64,000 nucleotides of DNA from Lepraria neglecta. Taxonomy: Eukaryota > Ascomycota > Lecanoromycetes > Lecanorales > Stereocaulaceae. Of the stretch, positions 43,901-54,899 are shown one piece after another; position 1 is the stretch's first letter, and every line of letters starts with the position of its first letter. The stretch spans positions 2,418,001-2,482,000 of the forward strand of contig CM065648.1 of NCBI GenBank assembly GCA_033220425.1. The letters are read 5' to 3'. The notes beneath the pieces are model-generated. The model ran no database searches. It was not told where the DNA came from and saw nothing but the letters and a program-made list of their open reading frames with translations. Made by a program: the position numbers and the translations under genes.

Positions 43901-43993
43901 ACGCGCCACTGATTCGTGATAAGTGTCAACTGGTACCAGCGTAACTATCCGTATTCCTGGTGTGGCGCGCGCTTGGTCCGTGACATCAAGTAG
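40904..43993 (+). CDS. EGT1: ergothioneine biosynthesis protein Egt1
   Basis: Seven exons (40904-41196, 41288-41964, 42212-42694, 42755-43421, 43473-43738, 43793-43874, 43924-43993) give 845 aa. Egt1 performs two steps of fungal ergothioneine synthesis: N-alpha-trimethylation of histidine, then iron-dependent C-S bond formation between hercynine and cysteine. The N-terminal EgtD-like domain has LLYDEQGLKLFEDIT, the SAM loop IVVELGSGNLRKI, CILWMGSSVGNL and LIGVDACQDKDKIY. The middle DinB-like part carries the iron-ligand motif HEAMHLE (HxxxHxE), split by intron 3. The C-terminal formylglycine-enzyme-like domain has HVASTISVG-type HASTISVGMN, GDMGGVWEWTSS, IVLGGSWATHPRISGRK and NWYQRNYPYSWCGARLVRD. 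Intron 2 (247 nt) is long; its acceptor is fixed by the NEYHLHLISKP continuity. Full length, nothing missing. Confidence 0.95.
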
Positions 43994-44927
43994 ACATAGC
44001 GGGCATAGTTGACACTTTCCGTCAATTGCGTGGCAAAATTGTGGCAAGAACGAGGCTTTCAACAAGCTAGTCCAATTGGGGTATCATCTTACCTCTGATG
44101 CCGAGGCCGATGAATCAACTTCATTTTCCATCTCGATACAAGAAATAATTGTCTGTCATTATGCAATTGTAATCTTATTGTCTTAATTGTAGAGGGTGAT
44201 ACAGACAGTTGCGTCTTGGAAAGGCCACCTGCTTCCCCGCACCCAATTCCCCTGCATTGTGCCAGCCAGGCTGAGCCAGGTGAGCTATCCTCGAAACATC
44301 TGTTCTCATGACCTACGACGTTGCACCACGGAATGATAGAACTGAAAAAACACAATGACGCAACCCTCTTCATTCTGGTATACGTTCGAATGCAATGCTC
44401 TACCTGCTGTGGTGCCGAATGCTTCAGGAGGCCGAGAAAGTTCGTGGATGACAAGGCCGCCATGAATAAAGAACAACATCGACAACCATGCTTGAAGGCT
44501 TGAATATCCCCAACAATTTGGATTATTGCCTGTCATAGAAGCGCAATGACCCAGATGTTCAGACTGGTTCAGTTTGCTTTGTCTATGTCCCGAGACATTT
44601 CCTGCATCTACCCTTCGATCCCCTCGATGTTCTCAACACCACGGACCGGTGACGAGCCACCACATACCCATTTGGTAATCTCCGCGCCTCCATAGCAACA
44701 CATGGATCCTAGACACATCTCGCGTTTAATTGCCCTGCTTACGTACGCCAATATTAACACAAATTTGGTCCCACAAAACGCGTACAAAATCTCTTCATCT
44801 TCTACATCACCTCTTTCATCAACAACCACCCACACTCACAACTAATCAACTAATCAACATCCTCAAGGGATGAAATAGCTCAGACATATCAAAAGACTTG
44901 TAGACATCATAAAATAGCACCGGCATC
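43994..44927. other. intergenic, no gene seen
   Basis: 0.93 kb between EGT1 and the next plus-strand gene. Short minus frames (44089-44463 and others) show no conserved motif. Confidence 0.45.
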
Positions 44928-47079
44928 ATGACCGGATTGCTCTACCGGTGGGAGGTACGTCAAACAAGACTTCCGCCCGGTGATCTTATGTCGTTTTTGA
45001 GATCTCGCTAACCGGTTTGCCTTAGGAACACAACCATGGATTAGGTATGGTACACGAACACCCGGAGACAAGCTTGAATAACCAACCAAATTCTAATACT
45101 AACCGGTCACGCAGAGCATAAGTGTGGCACCTGTGCTACCGTCCTAAGTTCACCCCGGGCCAAGAAGACATGCTTTGGTATCCATGAAGAAGTTTGCACC
45201 CGATACCATAAAACACTTTTCTACGTTGGTACGCAGCTAATCTTCCATTTGTCCTACCATAAAACCCGCTGATATTTGTGCTTACAGGGCAGTCCAACCA
45301 CTGCGACGCGTAAGTTCAAACAGGATACCTCCACTGGGGTACTGGTTGTGCTGACACACTCTCAGCTGCCATAAGACAATCGAGCTCCACGACAAACGGC
45401 ATCGCGAGATTGCTGCGATTGTCCAGAACATCCAAAGTCTGGACGGAATCAACGACACTGCCAATCCACTTCACGACAGCAAGAGGAAGAGCCGAAGAAA
45501 GACCGATTGGGACGCCTTCAATATTGATGCAGAGTCCAAGGATGGCAGTCAGGAGCGGGAACCAGAGTGGGATGACCAGTCCAGCACACTTAACGATGAT
45601 GAGACAGAAGAAATGAAGCAGCAGTGGAACGCTGATGCTCGAAAAGCAGCTAAGACTGAGAGGAAAGCTGCAAAGAATCAGGGTCGGTTCAAGGTCATCA
45701 CTCAGGAGGATCTTGACAAGATCCAAGACTCTCTGCATCCCGAACTTAGCAAGACTCAAGCAAACCACTGGACTCAGAATGGCCAAGGCCTCGCAAACAA
45801 CAAGATTATCGAAGATAACATCGCCTTCGGAAAGCACACGTTCAATTGGTCCAGTCTCCGCAAAGGCATCTGTCAAAAGAAACTTGCTAAAGCCAATGAT
45901 CCTAAAAAGCAGCCCGGCATGACAGCCGAGGAAGAAAACGAGATCCTCAGCCCCATTTTAGCAAGACTTAGTGTCAAGACCAATCTCACGAAAGCTACCA
46001 AAGAACGCAAGTCTTTGGACAACAAACTTCGCACGGCTATCGTGGAAGATCTTGTCGCTCTTGACAATGAGCAGGCGGAGACCATGCAAAGAATGGCTGG
46101 CTATTGGCGCTATGCTAATAGGCGTACCTACAACCAGATGGTCAAGAACAATGAGCTTTGGGATTGGGCCACAGGTCAGAAGTTGCCAGAGATCGAGGAG
46201 GAGAGCGAGCTAGACAGCATTGAAGAGGAGGATGAGGGTGCTGAGGAAGGGTACCTGTCAAACGGCAACCCACAGGGTGTATGGAGTCCCGAGAGCTGGG
46301 ATGATGACGCGTATCTCGATCTGCCTGAGGATGGCCCACCACTCTCGCTTGCTCAAGGCTTCAAGAGGACATCTTTCGGAGCGGATGATGACCCACTCAG
46401 GACACCTACACAGCGGTCTTTCAAAGATAGCCAAGAGGATCTCGTCGATTTCGCTAGAGAACGTATGGACGGCAGGTCTATGCCGAAGCTGTCATCGAGC
46501 CTCAATTCTCCCATTAGATCTCCAAGCCTAACTTCAGGATCCAGCGCCACCTCTCCATACTCAGATGATGATGGCTACGAGTGTTTCCGGGATAGTCCCG
46601 TGGACGGATCAACCAATCAACCTAGGAGCCCACCCGCCCCCAATCCCTCAAACGCCAAGCCCTCTCTTTTCCAAGGCAAGGACCACCGATCCCTCCGTAA
46701 TGGAAGGATCGTCCACGAGGCCTCGCCGCCGCCCGAAGACTCGTCCCCACAACAACGACGACCTCTCCGTCGCTTCCCACCACCTGGCACAATACTGCCA
46801 AACGCGACCGACATTGGCAACCGCTACGGACACCTCGACAACGACACACCTGCCCCTTGTGAAGAGAAGAGCCGTACTCCCGTGAAGCCGGCTGTGCTGG
46901 TCATTCCTAGACAGCCTGAAAAGCCCCAGGCCGTTGTGGAGGCCGGCTGGGAATTCCAAGGAGGGAGACGCAAGAGAGCGTCGTTTCCACCACTTGTGAA
47001 AAAGGCGGCTGAGAATGCGCAGAAGGCTGGTAATTCCAACGGGATGAATTTTGCGGGTGCTGCGAAGAAGAATCTTTGA
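44928..47079 (+). CDS. uncharacterised protein with N-terminal Cys/His cluster
   Basis: Five exons (44928-44954, 45026-45044, 45115-45228, 45288-45309, 45366-47079) give 631 aa. I do not recognise the family. The first 85 residues, spread over four tiny exons, contain regularly placed Cys and His (HNHGLEHKCGTCATV, KKTCFGIHEEVC, YHKTLFYVG, SNHCDACHKTIELH), a likely zinc-binding fold. A basic linker (SKRKSRRKTDWD) and a charged helical region with WNADARKAAKTERKAAKNQGRF follow. Residues about 190-300 are a helical core (LDNEQAETMQRMAGYWRYANRRTYNQMV). The C-terminal 300 residues are acidic then Pro/Ser-rich, ending basic. There is no signal peptide or membrane segment. The exon 5 acceptor (CTCTCAG at 45365) was chosen over a nearby AG because it alone keeps the frame. 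Confidence 0.8.
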
Positions 47080-47781
47080 TCGAAGCGTTGAAGGGATTCG
47101 AGAATGAAGTATTTCGACGAGGGAGGTGCTATGAATTTCACCCCAGGAAGAGACCATGCGATTTCGATTCACGACCCCCCATTATAGAATGGATTTTCTT
47201 CCAGAGCCTTTTCTTCACGAGGCTTTTCACTCTGTCGACACATCACAACTCAGCTCATCATGCCGCCTTTTTAATGAGGCTTTCCCGTCTGTCGATACAG
47301 CACAACTCCAGTACATCTTCAGCCTTTCCTCAGGCTTTCCACTCTGTCGGTACCTCACCACTCTCACCGCCAGTAACGGCTATGCCCAGTCCAAAACTTG
47401 GATCACAGCACTCAGCTTCGGCTCACGAGTACACATCCGGCGAAGGAGGTGGAAAATACTAGGAATGGTGATTTTCGTGCGTGGCTTGCGAGCGTCAGAT
47501 GTCTTCCGAGATCCTTCGAGAATGCCACGTTCATGCGATCATGCTTGGATGTAACAGGAGATTTGCAATGATCTCCAGCTCTTCCGCTTCTTCGTCTTTT
47601 AGATACTCCACCTCGTTAGGTCATTCATGCATTTCAATAACCATTCACACATCCAGCAAGTCACCGTGAATATGATACTCCGAGTCTTGATCACACCTCA
47701 CTCGTAGTACTAATTCTCAGATTTTCCTTCAAAAACGCTAGAACTGGGTATCAAATCCTATCCAAACTCCTCATTCATCCC
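47080..47781. other. convergent intergenic region, no gene seen
   Basis: 0.7 kb between two convergent genes. A 15-20-bp phrase of the type CAGGCTTTCCACTCTGTCG recurs three or four times at 47220-47345 (TTCACTCTGTCGACAC, TTCCCGTCTGTCGATAC, TTTCCACTCTGTCGGTAC), a degenerate short repeat. There is no credible coding sequence. Confidence 0.45.
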
Positions 47782-49040
47782 TCAAACAAGAAACACAGGA
47801 ATTTCGTCAACCCCAATCCCACCACTACTCTTCTTCCTCTCATTCTCAGCCTTCTCCCGCCTGGCTTTCGCTTTCGCTTTCCGCCTTACCTCAAGTCTTT
47901 CTCTCGCAGCATTTACGTCTTCCGATAACTCTCGCTTTATCACTGGCTCTGGAGCTGGAGTTGGCTGCGGTCTCTCTGGTGGCTTGGAAGACGTGGGAGT
48001 GGTGGTGGTGGTGGTTTTGGAGATGGGCGTTATATCGAGGAATGCTCTCCGCGGGGCCGGACGAGGAGGCGATGGTGGTTTGGCTTTTGGAACCGGACCT
48101 CTTGGTGGCTCAGCTGCTTTACACGTCGGTATCGAAGCAGTTTTCCCTCCAGACAACGCAGCTCGTGCAATCACCCTCTTATAACTCGGCGCATCCAAAT
48201 CATCACTATCCTCATCCTCCGTCTCATCCTCCACAACCCTCGCTTCCCCATCCCTCCGCTTAATCCTTTTTATAGGCGTAGATTGCTCATGTTCTGACGT
48301 CCGCTTCTCTGCCCTCGCCAACCCAGCCGCAGCCCTCGTATTCGACATCACACCCTGCAGCCCCGTCAAGCTTGTTAAGGATTTTTTCGGACTCGCGGTC
48401 ATGAAGCGCTGTAGTTGTGTCCCCTGCCATAGATCATCGTGTCGTTCCTCCTCTTCGAAATCGCTCTCACTGCCCTCACTCCCCACTCCCTCCCCCCTCC
48501 CCCCTGCCGGCACCAACCTCTCCACCGCGGCCTTCGTCCTGCCCTCCTGCTTCTCAGCCTCCTTCTTCTTCCGCGTCTCAGCCCTCATCTCCGTAATCGA
48601 ATCAACGGGGCGGGAAATAGTATTGATAGTACCCTCATTCCGCTTCCTAGCTTCGTTCTTAAGACGAAGATATTCAGCGTGGTGGAGATGCGCAGTGAAT
48701 AGGCGCGCGGTGTTGAGGAATTCGTCTTCGACCATTATATAGATGTCGTCTGCGTGGAGGCCTGGGCGGAGGGGGGATGTTGGTGGGGGTAAGGGGGGTG
48801 GGGAGGTGGTTGGTGTGCGGTCTAGAGATTGTTAGCCAGGCGCGTTGAAGTAGAAGTGGGTAATTACATGCCTGCTCTTAACGCTGCTTGTTTCTTCTTT
48901 GCTGCTATGGCGCGAGGGTGGTTGCTGTTGTCTGAATCTGAATCCGGGTCGAGGGTTCGCTGCCGCTTGCTTGGGCGGGGTCTTGAGGATTGGATTGTGG
49001 TTGTGGCTGCATTTTTGAGCCATGGTAGCGCCCTGGCCAT
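47782..49040 (-). CDS. uncharacterised nuclear-type protein, probable GC-AG intron
   Basis: Two exons (49040-48872 and 48821-47782) give 402 aa. I do not recognise a named family. The N-terminus MARALPWLKNAATTT is followed by KRQRTLDPDSDSDNS and a basic helix. After the intron comes a Pro/Thr-rich patch, then GLHADDIYIMVEDEFLNTARLFTAHLHHAEYLRLKNEARKR, the most conserved-looking block. Basic and acidic low-complexity regions with IKRIKRRDGEAR (likely NLS) and DETEDEDSDDLD complete it. The first exon can only be joined in frame if the intron begins with GC (G|GCATGT) and ends CTCTAG, with a GCTAAC branch point. The nearby GT (GCAT|GTAATT) gives the wrong phase. Confidence 0.75.
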
Positions 49041-49341
49041 GATCACCGGCAGGAGGATGACGGGTGAGGCAGATTCAAAAGAGCCATAAATACGGAGAAG
49101 TCACGAGTAAAGAGGAATGAAGTCCGGATAATCGCTTTGGTGACTGGGCCCTTATCGATAAGAAAGTAAAAAAGTCATAGAAGTGTGTTGTCACCCCTTA
49201 CGTCTAGGTTTGCTATTCAATTATGTAACAGAATTTTACACCGGAAGAGTCGTATAACATTGTTCTCAGATCTGCCAATCTGCAGGAGATATTGTATTGT
49301 TATTGTGAAGTTTGTCGAATTCTATCCATATCAAGCCGATG
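49041..49341. other. flank between hypothetical gene and hAT-type MITE
   Basis: 301 bp upstream of the minus-strand gene, presumably its promoter. Nothing recognisable. Confidence 0.4.
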
Positions 49342-49957
49342 CAACGCTGTTAATGGTTACCCAACTAATTAACTTCTTAGCGGTTTAGGTGGTTGGTTTG
49401 CTTTTTCGACCCTCGTAGTTGGACCGGTTTGAGGTCTTAATGGTCCCGGTTTAGTCCGTTTAACTTATATGGTAGGTGGTTAGAACCATCTAAACCGCCA
49501 AGCCCTGGAGGAGTAGATTTTGCAGCTATATCGGGTTAGCGTATTACCTAATAGCGTTAGTAACCCTAGCCCTATGCCCGGAGTTTACCCGTAGAAATGC
49601 AAGCCTGATGCACGCCGTGTTGTTTAGGATGCTTATGGACCCCGAAGGGTTTCTATATACTTATTTTGTGATGTCGTCGTCGCATACCCTATCGGCGGTG
49701 TTGGCAAATATACCGCATTTTAACTTGAAACTGCCCGAGGAAAGTCGGAGCGAATTTAAGCTAAAGGCCACCCAACTTTGGTGCGTTGCGGCTCCTTTCT
49801 GCTCCTCCGCCCCTTGGACCATTAAAGACCATTAGTGACTACTGGTTTTAACGGTTTAGGTGGTTTGGCTTTCAAACCAGCCCACCTAACCTCTAAAACC
49901 TCGTAGTTGGACCGGTTTTCGTCTAAAACCAGCTCATTCAAACCATTAACAGCGTTG
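49342..49957. mobile_element. hAT-type MITE, 616 bp, 8-bp target duplication
   Basis: The left end CAACGCTGTTAATGGTT (49342-49358) is the exact reverse complement of the right end (49941-49957). AGCCGATG occurs immediately outside both ends (49334-49341 and 49958-49965), an 8-bp target-site duplication. The YAnnG-type terminus and 8-bp duplication fit the hAT superfamily. Subterminal repeats recur inside: CTCGTAGTTGGACCGGTTT near 49413 and 49902, and CGGTTTAGGTGGTT near 49380 and 49852. No transposase is encoded. It is inserted at the 3' end of the NLR pseudogene. Confidence 0.92.
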
Positions 49958-51872
49958 AGCCGATGGTGTAGCCTCATCGCTATACTCGACCCTTCTTTCT
50001 GACGGTGTGGTACTTTCTGAGGATACTGCTCCTTTCAGTTGGCCCTCCTTCATCCCTCTTTGCAGATTGCCAGCATCTGAATTCTTCCCTTGAACACCAC
50101 GAATTTTTTTCAAGAGAGTGACAGCGTGTAAGCCATTCCCATCGACGTCTGTAGCATCGGCACCGGCAGATAACAGTGCTTCACAACAGGCCTCTTGTGC
50201 ATTCAAAACAGCGTAGTAAAGAGGTGTGTATCCCCCACGGTTTCGGAAGTCGGGGCCAGCTCCTGCAGCTAGCAGTAATACCACAATCGCCACGCTTCCG
50301 TTCAAAACAGCCCACTGCAAGCCCCACTCGCCCACCTGATTGGCTTTCTGGGTATTCGCTCCGGCTGTGAGCAAGGTCTGAAACACGTCGTTCGCAGCAT
50401 TGGCACATGCAACGTTTGCGGGCGTAAGGCCTTGGCGTTAAGGACGATTTTGCACGGGTGCTGTGCCTTGCATTGCGAGTATCAGCTTAACCACGGTATT
50501 ATGGCCAAAGCAGTCCGCATTGTGCAACGTTGAGTCTTGAATGCTATCAAGCAGCGGTGTTTCTTCAATACTAATTCGCGCAAAGGGTATCCCGACTTGC
50601 ACCCATGCAGCAAAATTTCCGCCACGAGGTTATGTAGCAGAGTCCAAAAAGCGAAGGAGAACATCTCTTGTAAAGCTATCGATTTCGGTCTCGTCAAGAA
50701 ATCGGACATGTATTGGCCAGCTAAGGGTGTCGAAATCAACCCACAAGCTGGTGTTGATATTACACAGCTGGGCTAAAAGTGACCCGAAGACATTCAATGG
50801 GTCTTGCCAAGACAAATCCCTGAAAGAACAGAAGAAATATGCCGTATTGATCTTGCCACCATAAGCGTTGGGCAACTGTGTCTCGTAGATTGCAGCAGAT
50901 CTAGTAGTTGCGTTTAGCGAACCGTGACTGGTCGGCCTTTATTTGAGAACGTGAACAAGGGTAGTCTTGCCAATGCCAGCTGAGTGAATAATTAGTACCT
51001 GACAGGATTGAGACAATGTGATATCAACAAACCTTTGCCTTTTAACCAAAGCATTGCCGGAGACTGTCCTGAAAACCATGTTCTGAAAATCCCGTCAAGG
51101 AACCACCGGCCTGTACCAGCTTGACCTGTAGAAAAAGCTGTCCGGTACAATGGAGCTGAGTCAAAAGGAGCTAATCACTGAAGTACTGATCTTCGAAATT
51201 TCACTTGTTAAACTTGTCAGCTGTTTAGTGTCTTCGCTGGTTCGTGGCTCGAGGAGGAGGGAAAGGGGGGCGAGGCGGCTCGAGAGGGAATGGGATACTC
51301 TGTGCCTTACCATCATGCTGCTGCTGCTGAGAGTTTAGGGTCCGGGCAATAGAGCCCACTCCAAGGTATATTAGCCTGAAGAGCTCCCTATACTCTTTGT
51401 CTTAGCTAGCTCAAAGAAGGACGGGAGGATCCTTACAGATTATCGATTGTTGTTGCAAAGACGAATATGACTTTAATCTTTCCAATCGCTGCACCTTGCT
51501 CCTAATATCATCCTGCGTCAATGGCCATCCGAGGCTACGCAAAGCTGCATTCAAATGCCCGGGAGCTTTTTCAAAGCGTTGAAAGAGATCTTTCAGAAGC
51601 AGTGCCGTAGTCGAAAGCGTATTGCGGAACTCTCCAGTCCGAGAAATTGGTGAACAGACCGCTGGGTAAGAGCCAGGCTGATCCTCGGAATTCTCTAAGT
51701 TCATTCGAACATGCTCCAAGGCAGCCTTTAATTCAGAAAGCTCACTGGACAAACGATTGATCTCCTTCTTTGCGCCTTTTACCCCTCTACTGTATTTGTA
51801 TATAGCCACCACAATCTGTTCGACTGCAATAATGAAGCTCGATATGGTAGCCGTAACGGAGACAGGGTCCAT
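49946..51872 (-). pseudogene. NLR-like gene relic (Fungal N-term, NACHT, ankyrin)
   Basis: The reading starts at 51872 with a domain typical of fungal STAND proteins (MDPVSVTATISSFIIAVEQI, VAIYKYSRGVKGAKKEINRL), continuing to 51437. After likely introns comes GRWFLDGIFRTWFSG and the P-loop WLKGKAGIGKTTLVHVL (about 51080-50945, with a 53-nt intron before AGIGK). NACHT-like AYFFCSFRDLSWQDPLNVFGSLLAQL (about 50845-50765) follows, then ankyrin repeats (50400-50080, LLTAGANTQKANQ, NRGGYTPLYYAVLNAQ, LLSAGADATDVDGNG). From about 50990 to 49946 a single frame holds three stops, all TAA (50939-50941, 50630-50632, 50438-50440), each one C-to-T change from CAA. Most of the NACHT domain C-terminal part is missing. 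The final codons and stop are supplied by the inserted hAT MITE. Confidence 0.8.
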
Positions 51873-52609
51873 TACTGCTCTTAAGAATGTGAAATTGATG
51901 CAAGAAGCCGCCGGCTGAAAGTTGTGACAGCTAGGGGTAATGGAAACAGCCTAGTGCAACGCAAGCCGTTCCTTCGTTGGGTATTTGAGTGTAAATACTT
52001 CTAGCAAGGTACAAACTCCAGACTCCAAAGCAAAGATCGAGCAATAAAGAGCGTTCAGCAGTGCATCTTCTAGAATAAAGACAGCAGGAAGTCGTGACGA
52101 GCCAAGCACCCCGAAACAATCCCTTTTCATCGTACTCAACCTCATCAATGGATTGAAATATTGGCTCTAGTCCAGATATGACGAATACTGGCTTAGCCGT
52201 AGGATCGCATCTTCTAATTGTGGTCGGTGGCGCTCAAAAGCGAGATGAGATCTGCATTATGCGCGGCCATGGGTCCTCTGCTACAGGGGTGGTGGACATG
52301 TGCATGCTTCTGATACGAAACCACAGCCATTGGAAAGCATAGAGTCCGAGAGGTAGTCAGAGATGGTAGAAGGCATTTAGTGTTGGCATTGGAACAGAAG
52401 ATGTGACCTGTAGAGCGCCGATATTTCCTGCCTGCAGCCTTGTCACCCAAGCAACGGCACATTTCTTTTCCTTGACCGACATAGAGGGAGGAAGCGACGG
52501 CTAGCCATTGCACTGTTCAACGTAACGTGGACCGGTGACCATCTCTGATCGAGTTGAGGAGCCGTAAAGGAAACAAGTCAACGTTTGAGGAAAGTTTCAA
52601 GAAGTCAAC
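51873..52609. other. intergenic, no gene seen
   Basis: 0.74 kb between the NLR relic and DCS1. Minus-strand frames of 60-100 codons (51931-52148, 52214-52513) have no family motif. It contains the DCS1 promoter. Confidence 0.4.
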
Positions 52610-53682
52610 ATGGAAGCGCCAGCCGCCGCGGAGCTAGTTCGACAATTCAAGCTGGACCGTCTCCTCAAGCAAGGTTCAAATATTTCCTTTATGAACCATG
52701 CCTACTTCTAACGCAACCCACGTTCAGATCAAAATGGCCGCCGCATCGACCTCCTCGGCACCATCAACTACATCCCCGCCCTCCTCACCGCTGAACGCGC
52801 CGCTTTCCCCTCCGACCTCCCAACCCTTCACGCCTTCCACTCCACCCTCGCGCAAATCAACAACATAGGCGACAATGACATCTACCACTGGTACCTAGCC
52901 TCTTCAGGCATCACAGACACAGCTCCTCCAGACCTAAAGCTCAATCTGATCTACCCATGCACGGACAAACACATCAAGAAATACTCCCCGCAGACAGTGC
53001 GTATGGTGACTGAGACACCTGAGATCTACAAGAACTATGTGCGGCCGTACATGCAGCGTATGAGGGATGAGGGGAGATTGAATTGGGTGTTCAATATCAT
53101 TGAAGGGCGCGCTGAGCAGGAAGACGTGTTGCTTCGAGATCCCGGGAAAGGCTCTCAAGATGGCGAGGATGAGAGATTTCTGCTCACGCCGGATCTTAAC
53201 TGGGATAAGAAGACGCTGACGAGTTTTCATTTACTGGCGCTGGTGGAGAGGAGGGATATCTGGAGTATCAGGGACTTGAAGAAGAGGCATGTAGAGTGGT
53301 TGAAACATATGAGGGAGAAGGTGCTGGGTGCGGTTGTGAGGTTGTATGGGGAGCTGGAACGGGATATGCTCAAGCTCTACGTGCATTGTGCGTCATCCTC
53401 TCCCCGGCCGAAACACTTGAGATCTTGGGCTGATGAGCTACAGACCAACCTACATACTACCACTTCCACATACACGTCGTGCACGTCATGACCGAAGCTA
53501 CAAGCACCCAGGCCACTGGCAAGGCTTTCGGACTGGAGAACCTCATCTCACAGCTCGAGACTATGGCTGGTGGTCCAGAAGCTAGCATGGCGGATGTGAG
53601 TCTAACACACTTCCTTGGGACAGCTAGTGATTTGTGGAATGAGGTTTATCTTCCGCTCAAAGAGGGCAAGAAGAAGACCTAG
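52610..53682 (+). CDS. DCS1: scavenger mRNA decapping enzyme DcpS (Dcs1)
   Basis: Three exons (52610-52673, 52728-53387, 53444-53682) give 320 aa. DcpS hydrolyses the cap left after 3'-5' mRNA decay, releasing m7GMP. The N-terminal domain (about 1-130) carries LGTINYIPALLTAERAAF, DIYHWYLASSG and KLNLIYPCTDKHIKKYS. The cap-binding and catalytic core has LNWVFNIIEGRAEQEDVLLRD, LTPDLNWD and IWSIRDLKKRHVEWLKHM. The HIT motif YYHFHIHVVHV has His at about 248, 250 and 252; His250 is the expected nucleophile. The HIT motif is assembled only after the 56-nt intron 2 is removed. Length and layout match fungal Dcs1. Confidence 0.95.
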
Positions 53683-53820
53683 TCAAGTCGCAAGGAAAGA
53701 AGCCATGCCAAAAGTTGCAAGATTTCATTTCAAAGAAAGAGGCTCCAGGCCCCTACCTCATATTCCTTAATTCATTAACATATATGTATGACAGCTTATC
53801 AGACAAACTCCAAACCATCA

Positions 53821-54155
53821 TCAAGTGACCCATTGACCAACCCCACCCAACGTTAGATTATACTGGGCGCAATTATGCTGATTATACCCATCAAACCCCT
53901 TCGGATCCGGCGTCCTCACATCATTCGGATTCCAGCACTGACAGCACGAAGAATCTGACAGATCGCACTATTTACACTTGTTCCAGCAATCCTGGTAGAG
54001 CAACCCAGTGGATAGTCACCTCCGTTCTGTCTATGGCATTCGGGAGCGGGGTTCGTGGTGGGTTTGGCTAGGGGAGGCGCGACGAGTGGGCTGGCTGCGG
54101 TGTAGTGGGCTAGGGTGACGATGAGCGTGAGTAGGAGGGCGGGGGTGAGATGCAT
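53821..54155 (-). pseudogene. small secreted Cys-rich protein, probably broken
   Basis: The ATG at 54155 opens a 79-codon frame with a signal peptide (MHLTPALLLTLIVTLAHYTAA) and PECHRQNGGDYPLGC. After that Cys the original frame drifts to a non-descript end at 53916. In the +1 frame directly after, a Cys-rich sequence appears (YQDCWNKCK, TAG, CDLSDSSCCQCWNPNDV) and continues to 53821. One base change of frame plus reading TAG as CAG would join the two. No intron of normal length repairs it. This looks like an effector-type or cell-surface Cys-rich protein gene with a frameshift and a C-to-T stop. The 79-aa version could still be expressed. Confidence 0.45.
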
Positions 54156-54899
54156 GATGGGGAGTTGTAGTGGTTCGAAGCTTGTCAATGGCGTAGCTGT
54201 TGTACGTCGAAGTGACCTTTTGGCTAATCCGTTTTGCGCTCGGTGTTTGCTGTTTGCTGTTTGCTGTTTGCGAGGTGCGGTCTCAAAGGATTTCATGTCT
54301 GTCTTAAAAGTCTAGAGCAGGGATAAAGGTAAGCGGAGAAGTTCTTCATATACTCGCATCTTGTTCCTTTGCTGCTTCTGTGTCACGCATGCTAAACTCG
54401 ACTATTCTGTACGTGCTTCATGGTTGCGCTTGGTTTGCCAGTCATTTGGATTCCACAAAACACCTCCGTATTTAAGTTGTCACCCACCAACATTACGCCT
54501 TGTTTCTCAAAGGACTTCACTTTCAGTGATGTTTTCGTTAACAAGACGAGGATATAAGTGTTTTTAAAAACGATTGTCTCAATTGTACAACCTTCTTCTG
54601 CAGCGCTCTCGGCGAAAGATATGCTTCTTCCACAAAGGCCACAATATTTATTCTTCCTCATTTAGTGAGCTCGAGCGGTATCTGGCTACCTATACACATC
54701 TACAGGTCAGTTTGAGTTGAGAGTGGGTCTGAGCAGAATATCCATATGGAAATGGCTAGGCCAAGCCTCAGGCATCAATGGCTTGGGATTTTTTTTTCAA
54801 TCTTCTCGATTCTTCTCAATTCTTCTCCACGGTGGCTTTGACTTCTTCTCCAATCTTCCCATTCCCGCCTTCCGCATACCATTAAAATTCAGAAATGTC
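54156..54899. other. intergenic, no gene seen
   Basis: Non-coding DNA between two degraded secreted-protein genes. No credible coding sequence. Confidence 0.4.
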
